The notes beneath the pieces were generated by a model. That model was given only the letters and a program-made list of their open reading frames with translations, had not been told where the DNA came from and did no database searches. Position numbers and translations under genes: made by a program. From Propionibacteriaceae bacterium (GTDB lineage: Bacteria > Actinomycetota > Actinomycetes > Propionibacteriales > Propionibacteriaceae), in contig PMLO01000067.1 in the NCBI GenBank assembly GCA_003158895.1, forward strand, positions 2,298 through 9,793: 7,496 nt of DNA, written 5' to 3'. Numbering within the stretch: position 1 is the first letter of the stretch; each line of letters opens with the position of its first letter. Of the stretch, positions 6,097-7,496 are shown piece after piece.

Positions 6097-7496
6097 GTGG
6101 GTGCTCCTTCTCGCAGACGGGCCCACTCTTCGCGGGCCACTTCGGCGTCGTTGAACGCGGTCACGCTACCCCGCATCTCCTGGCCGTGCTCGTGGCCCTT
6201 GCCGAGGATGGCCACGACGTCGCCTGGTCGTGCCGCGTCCAGCGCGCGCCGGATGGCACCGCGACGATCGCCACCGTCGACGATGTCGCAGCGTGCGGCG
6301 CGGCTGGCAGGTACGGCTGATTCCTTGGCCTCGTGCGCCCCCTCGAGGATCGCCTCGCGGATCGCCGCGGGGTCCTCCGTACGAGGGTTGTCGTCGGTCA
6401 CGACGAGTTGGTCGCTCCCGTTGACCGCCACCGCGCCCATCGGCCCACGCTTGAAGTGGTCCCGGTCGCCCCCGCAGCCGAGCACGCAGATCGTCCGGCG
6501 GTCGTTCACCGCAGCGAGGGCCGCCGCGACAGCCTCGGGGGTGTGGGCGAAGTCCACGTACACGTCGGGAGCGTCGCTGCCCAGGTCGACCCGCTCGAGG
6601 CGACCAGGGATCGTCACGCCGGCGAAGCCGCTGATCGCCTCCGACAGCGCCACGCCGCCTTGCTGCAGCATCGCGACGGCCGTCACGACGTTGCGTACGT
6701 TGTGGCTCCCCGGAAGGCTCAGTGTCACGTCCACGTGGCGCCCGGGCAGGTTGATCCCCACGCTCTGCGAGCCGCCCGCGAGCTTCGCCACCGACGTCGC
6801 CCGGACATCTCCGGCATCACCCGTCGTGAGCAGCGGCATCCCGGCGCCGGCAACCCGATCCGCGAGCCGCCGACCCCACGCGTCCTCGGTCGCAATCACC
6901 GCGGAGCGCGACTGGGTGGGCAGGAAGAGCCGTGCCTTGGCCTCGAAGTAGTCCTCCTGCGTGGGATGGAAGTCGCGGTGGTCCCACCCCAGGTTGGTGA
7001 ACCCCGCCACGTCGAACACCACCGCGTCGACGCGGTGCATCGCGAGCGCATGGCTGGACACCTCCATGACGACCGTGTCCGCGCCACGTTCGACCATCAC
7101 AGCGAGCAGCGCCTGGAGATCAGGAGACTCCGGCGTCGTGACCGTCGTACGGCTCATGGGGATCGTCTCGGACCCGACGCGAGCGCCGATCGTACCGATC
7201 GTGGCCACCGTACGACCGGCGGCCTCCAGCGCCGACGCCAGCAGATACATGGTCGTCGTCTTGCCGTTCGTACCGGTGATGCCATACGTCTGCATCCGGC
7301 TCGCGGGGCGCCCGTACACCTCTGCTGCCCAGGCGCCGATGTGCAGCCTCGGCTGACCGACCACGACCACCGGCACGCCGACATCGCCCACCATCGCGGC
7401 GCCGTCCTCGTCGGTCACGACCGCGACGGCACCAGCGGCCACAGCAGCAGCGGCGTAGCGCGCACCGTGCGTCGTCGCGCCCGGCAAACCCACGTA
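6087..7496 (-). CDS. murE: MurE, UDP-MurNAc-L-Ala-D-Glu--diaminopimelate ligase, 5' end missing
   Basis: MurE is a cytoplasmic Mur ligase that adds the third stem-peptide residue to UDP-MurNAc-L-Ala-D-Glu. The frame is open to the window edge. The first visible codons give YVGLPGATTHGA, a motif normally some 40-60 residues into the protein, so the true start lies outside; 469 residues remain (numbering from the edge). Motifs: P-loop GITGTNGKTTT (72-82), TTPESPDLQ (120-128), MEVSSHAL (144-151), FTNLGWDHRDFH (166-177), EDYFEAKARLF (181-191) with K187 as the likely carbamylated Lys, PGRLERV (297-303), CGGDRD (341-346), DNPRTEDP (369-376) and GKGHEHGQ (432-439). DNPR is the signature of enzymes adding diaminopimelate rather than Lys. 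Which DAP isomer is used cannot be read from this. The Trp and Arg in GWDHRDFH are unusual, as most relatives have Arg before and Leu after the Asp-His pair. Confidence 0.97.
   Translation of the reverse strand, partial: YVGLPGATTHGARYAAAAVAAGAVAVVTDEDGAAMVGDVGVPVVVVGQPRLHIGAWAAEVYGRPASRMQTYGITGTNGKTTTMYLLASALEAAGRTVATIGTIGARVGSETIPMSRTTVTTPESPDLQALLAVMVERGADTVVMEVSSHALAMHRVDAVVFDVAGFTNLGWDHRDFHPTQEDYFEAKARLFLPTQSRSAVIATEDAWGRRLADRVAGAGMPLLTTGDAGDVRATSVAKLAGGSQSVGINLPGRHVDVTLSLPGSHNVRNVVTAVAMLQQGGVALSEAISGFAGVTIPGRLERVDLGSDAPDVYVDFAHTPEAVAAALAAVNDRRTICVLGCGGDRDHFKRGPMGAVAVNGSDQLVVTDDNPRTEDPAAIREAILEGAHEAKESAVPASRAARCDIVDGGDRRGAIRRALDAARPGDVVAILGKGHEHGQEMRGSVTAFNDAEVAREEWARLREGAPTWS
6104..6109 (-). 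promoter_or_regulatory. Ribosome binding site of murF, inside the murE 3' end
   Basis: AAGGAG lies 7 bases before the chosen GTG start of murF and is part of the last codons of murE. It favours the start at 6096 over the in-frame GTG at 6126. Confidence 0.75.

Larger units (their letters stand above)
1..7496 (-). other. dcw cluster operon segment (murE-murF-mraY-murD-ftsW-murG)
   Basis: Six genes on one strand run head to tail with overlaps of 10, 7 and 4 bases, then two gaps of 9 bases. No hairpin followed by a T-run and no intergenic space large enough for a promoter is seen, so a single long transcript reading in from upstream of murE and out past murG is likely. The order is the standard one for actinobacterial dcw clusters. 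From that known order, ftsI is expected upstream, and murC, ftsQ and ftsZ downstream, both outside the window. Internal promoters inside coding sequence cannot be excluded by eye. Confidence 0.9.

Noticed and set aside
7186..7200. Tandem-looking repeat GATCGTACC-GATCGT
   Set aside because: It is the coding sequence for the repeated Thr-Ile-Gly residues of MurE (VATIGTIGA), a normal family feature.
7491..7493. GTG near the high-coordinate end as the real murE start
   Set aside because: It encodes the Val in the conserved YVGLPG motif, which lies well inside MurE proteins, and the frame stays open to the window edge.

Overview
This window is one continuous stretch of the division and cell wall (dcw) cluster of a high-GC Gram-positive bacterium (Actinomycetota), all transcribed on the minus strand. 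Read in the direction of transcription, from the high to the low coordinates, the order is murE (5' end cut by the window edge), murF, mraY, murD, ftsW and murG (3' end cut by the window edge). The high GC content, the frequent GTG starts, the gene order and the protein motifs all fit an actinobacterium. The Gly-His-x-Ser-Pro form of the MurG N-terminal loop and the overall look of the proteins lean towards Micrococcales or Propionibacteriales (for example Nocardioidaceae), but I cannot fix the genus by eye.

Layout: murE (7496-6087), murF (6096-4678), mraY (4684-3614), murD (3617-2136), ftsW (2126-885), murG (875-1). The first four genes overlap one another by 10, 7 and 4 bases. murD and ftsW, and ftsW and murG, are separated by 9 bases. 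There is no non-coding stretch longer than 9 bases, so there is no room for an intergenic promoter, terminator, small RNA or mobile element. Shine-Dalgarno sequences lie inside the end of the preceding gene or across its stop codon, which points to one polycistronic message with translational coupling. Any promoter lies upstream of murE, outside the window.

How the genes work together: MurD, MurE and MurF are cytoplasmic ATP-dependent ligases that build the UDP-MurNAc-pentapeptide. MurD adds D-Glu, MurE adds the diamino acid (the DNPR motif predicts diaminopimelate) and MurF adds D-Ala-D-Ala. MraY moves the product onto undecaprenyl phosphate to give lipid I. MurG adds GlcNAc to give lipid II. 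FtsW is the septal SEDS glycosyltransferase that polymerises lipid II at division.

I found no hidden or undescribed system. This is an ordinary core-genome region, and the long ORFs on the opposite strand are best read as high-GC shadows. What is worth a second look is modest: an apparent excess of the palindrome GTAC, a few unusual residues in otherwise conserved MurD and MurE motifs, and the same ribosome-binding octamer encoding Gly-Ala-Pro at two gene junctions.
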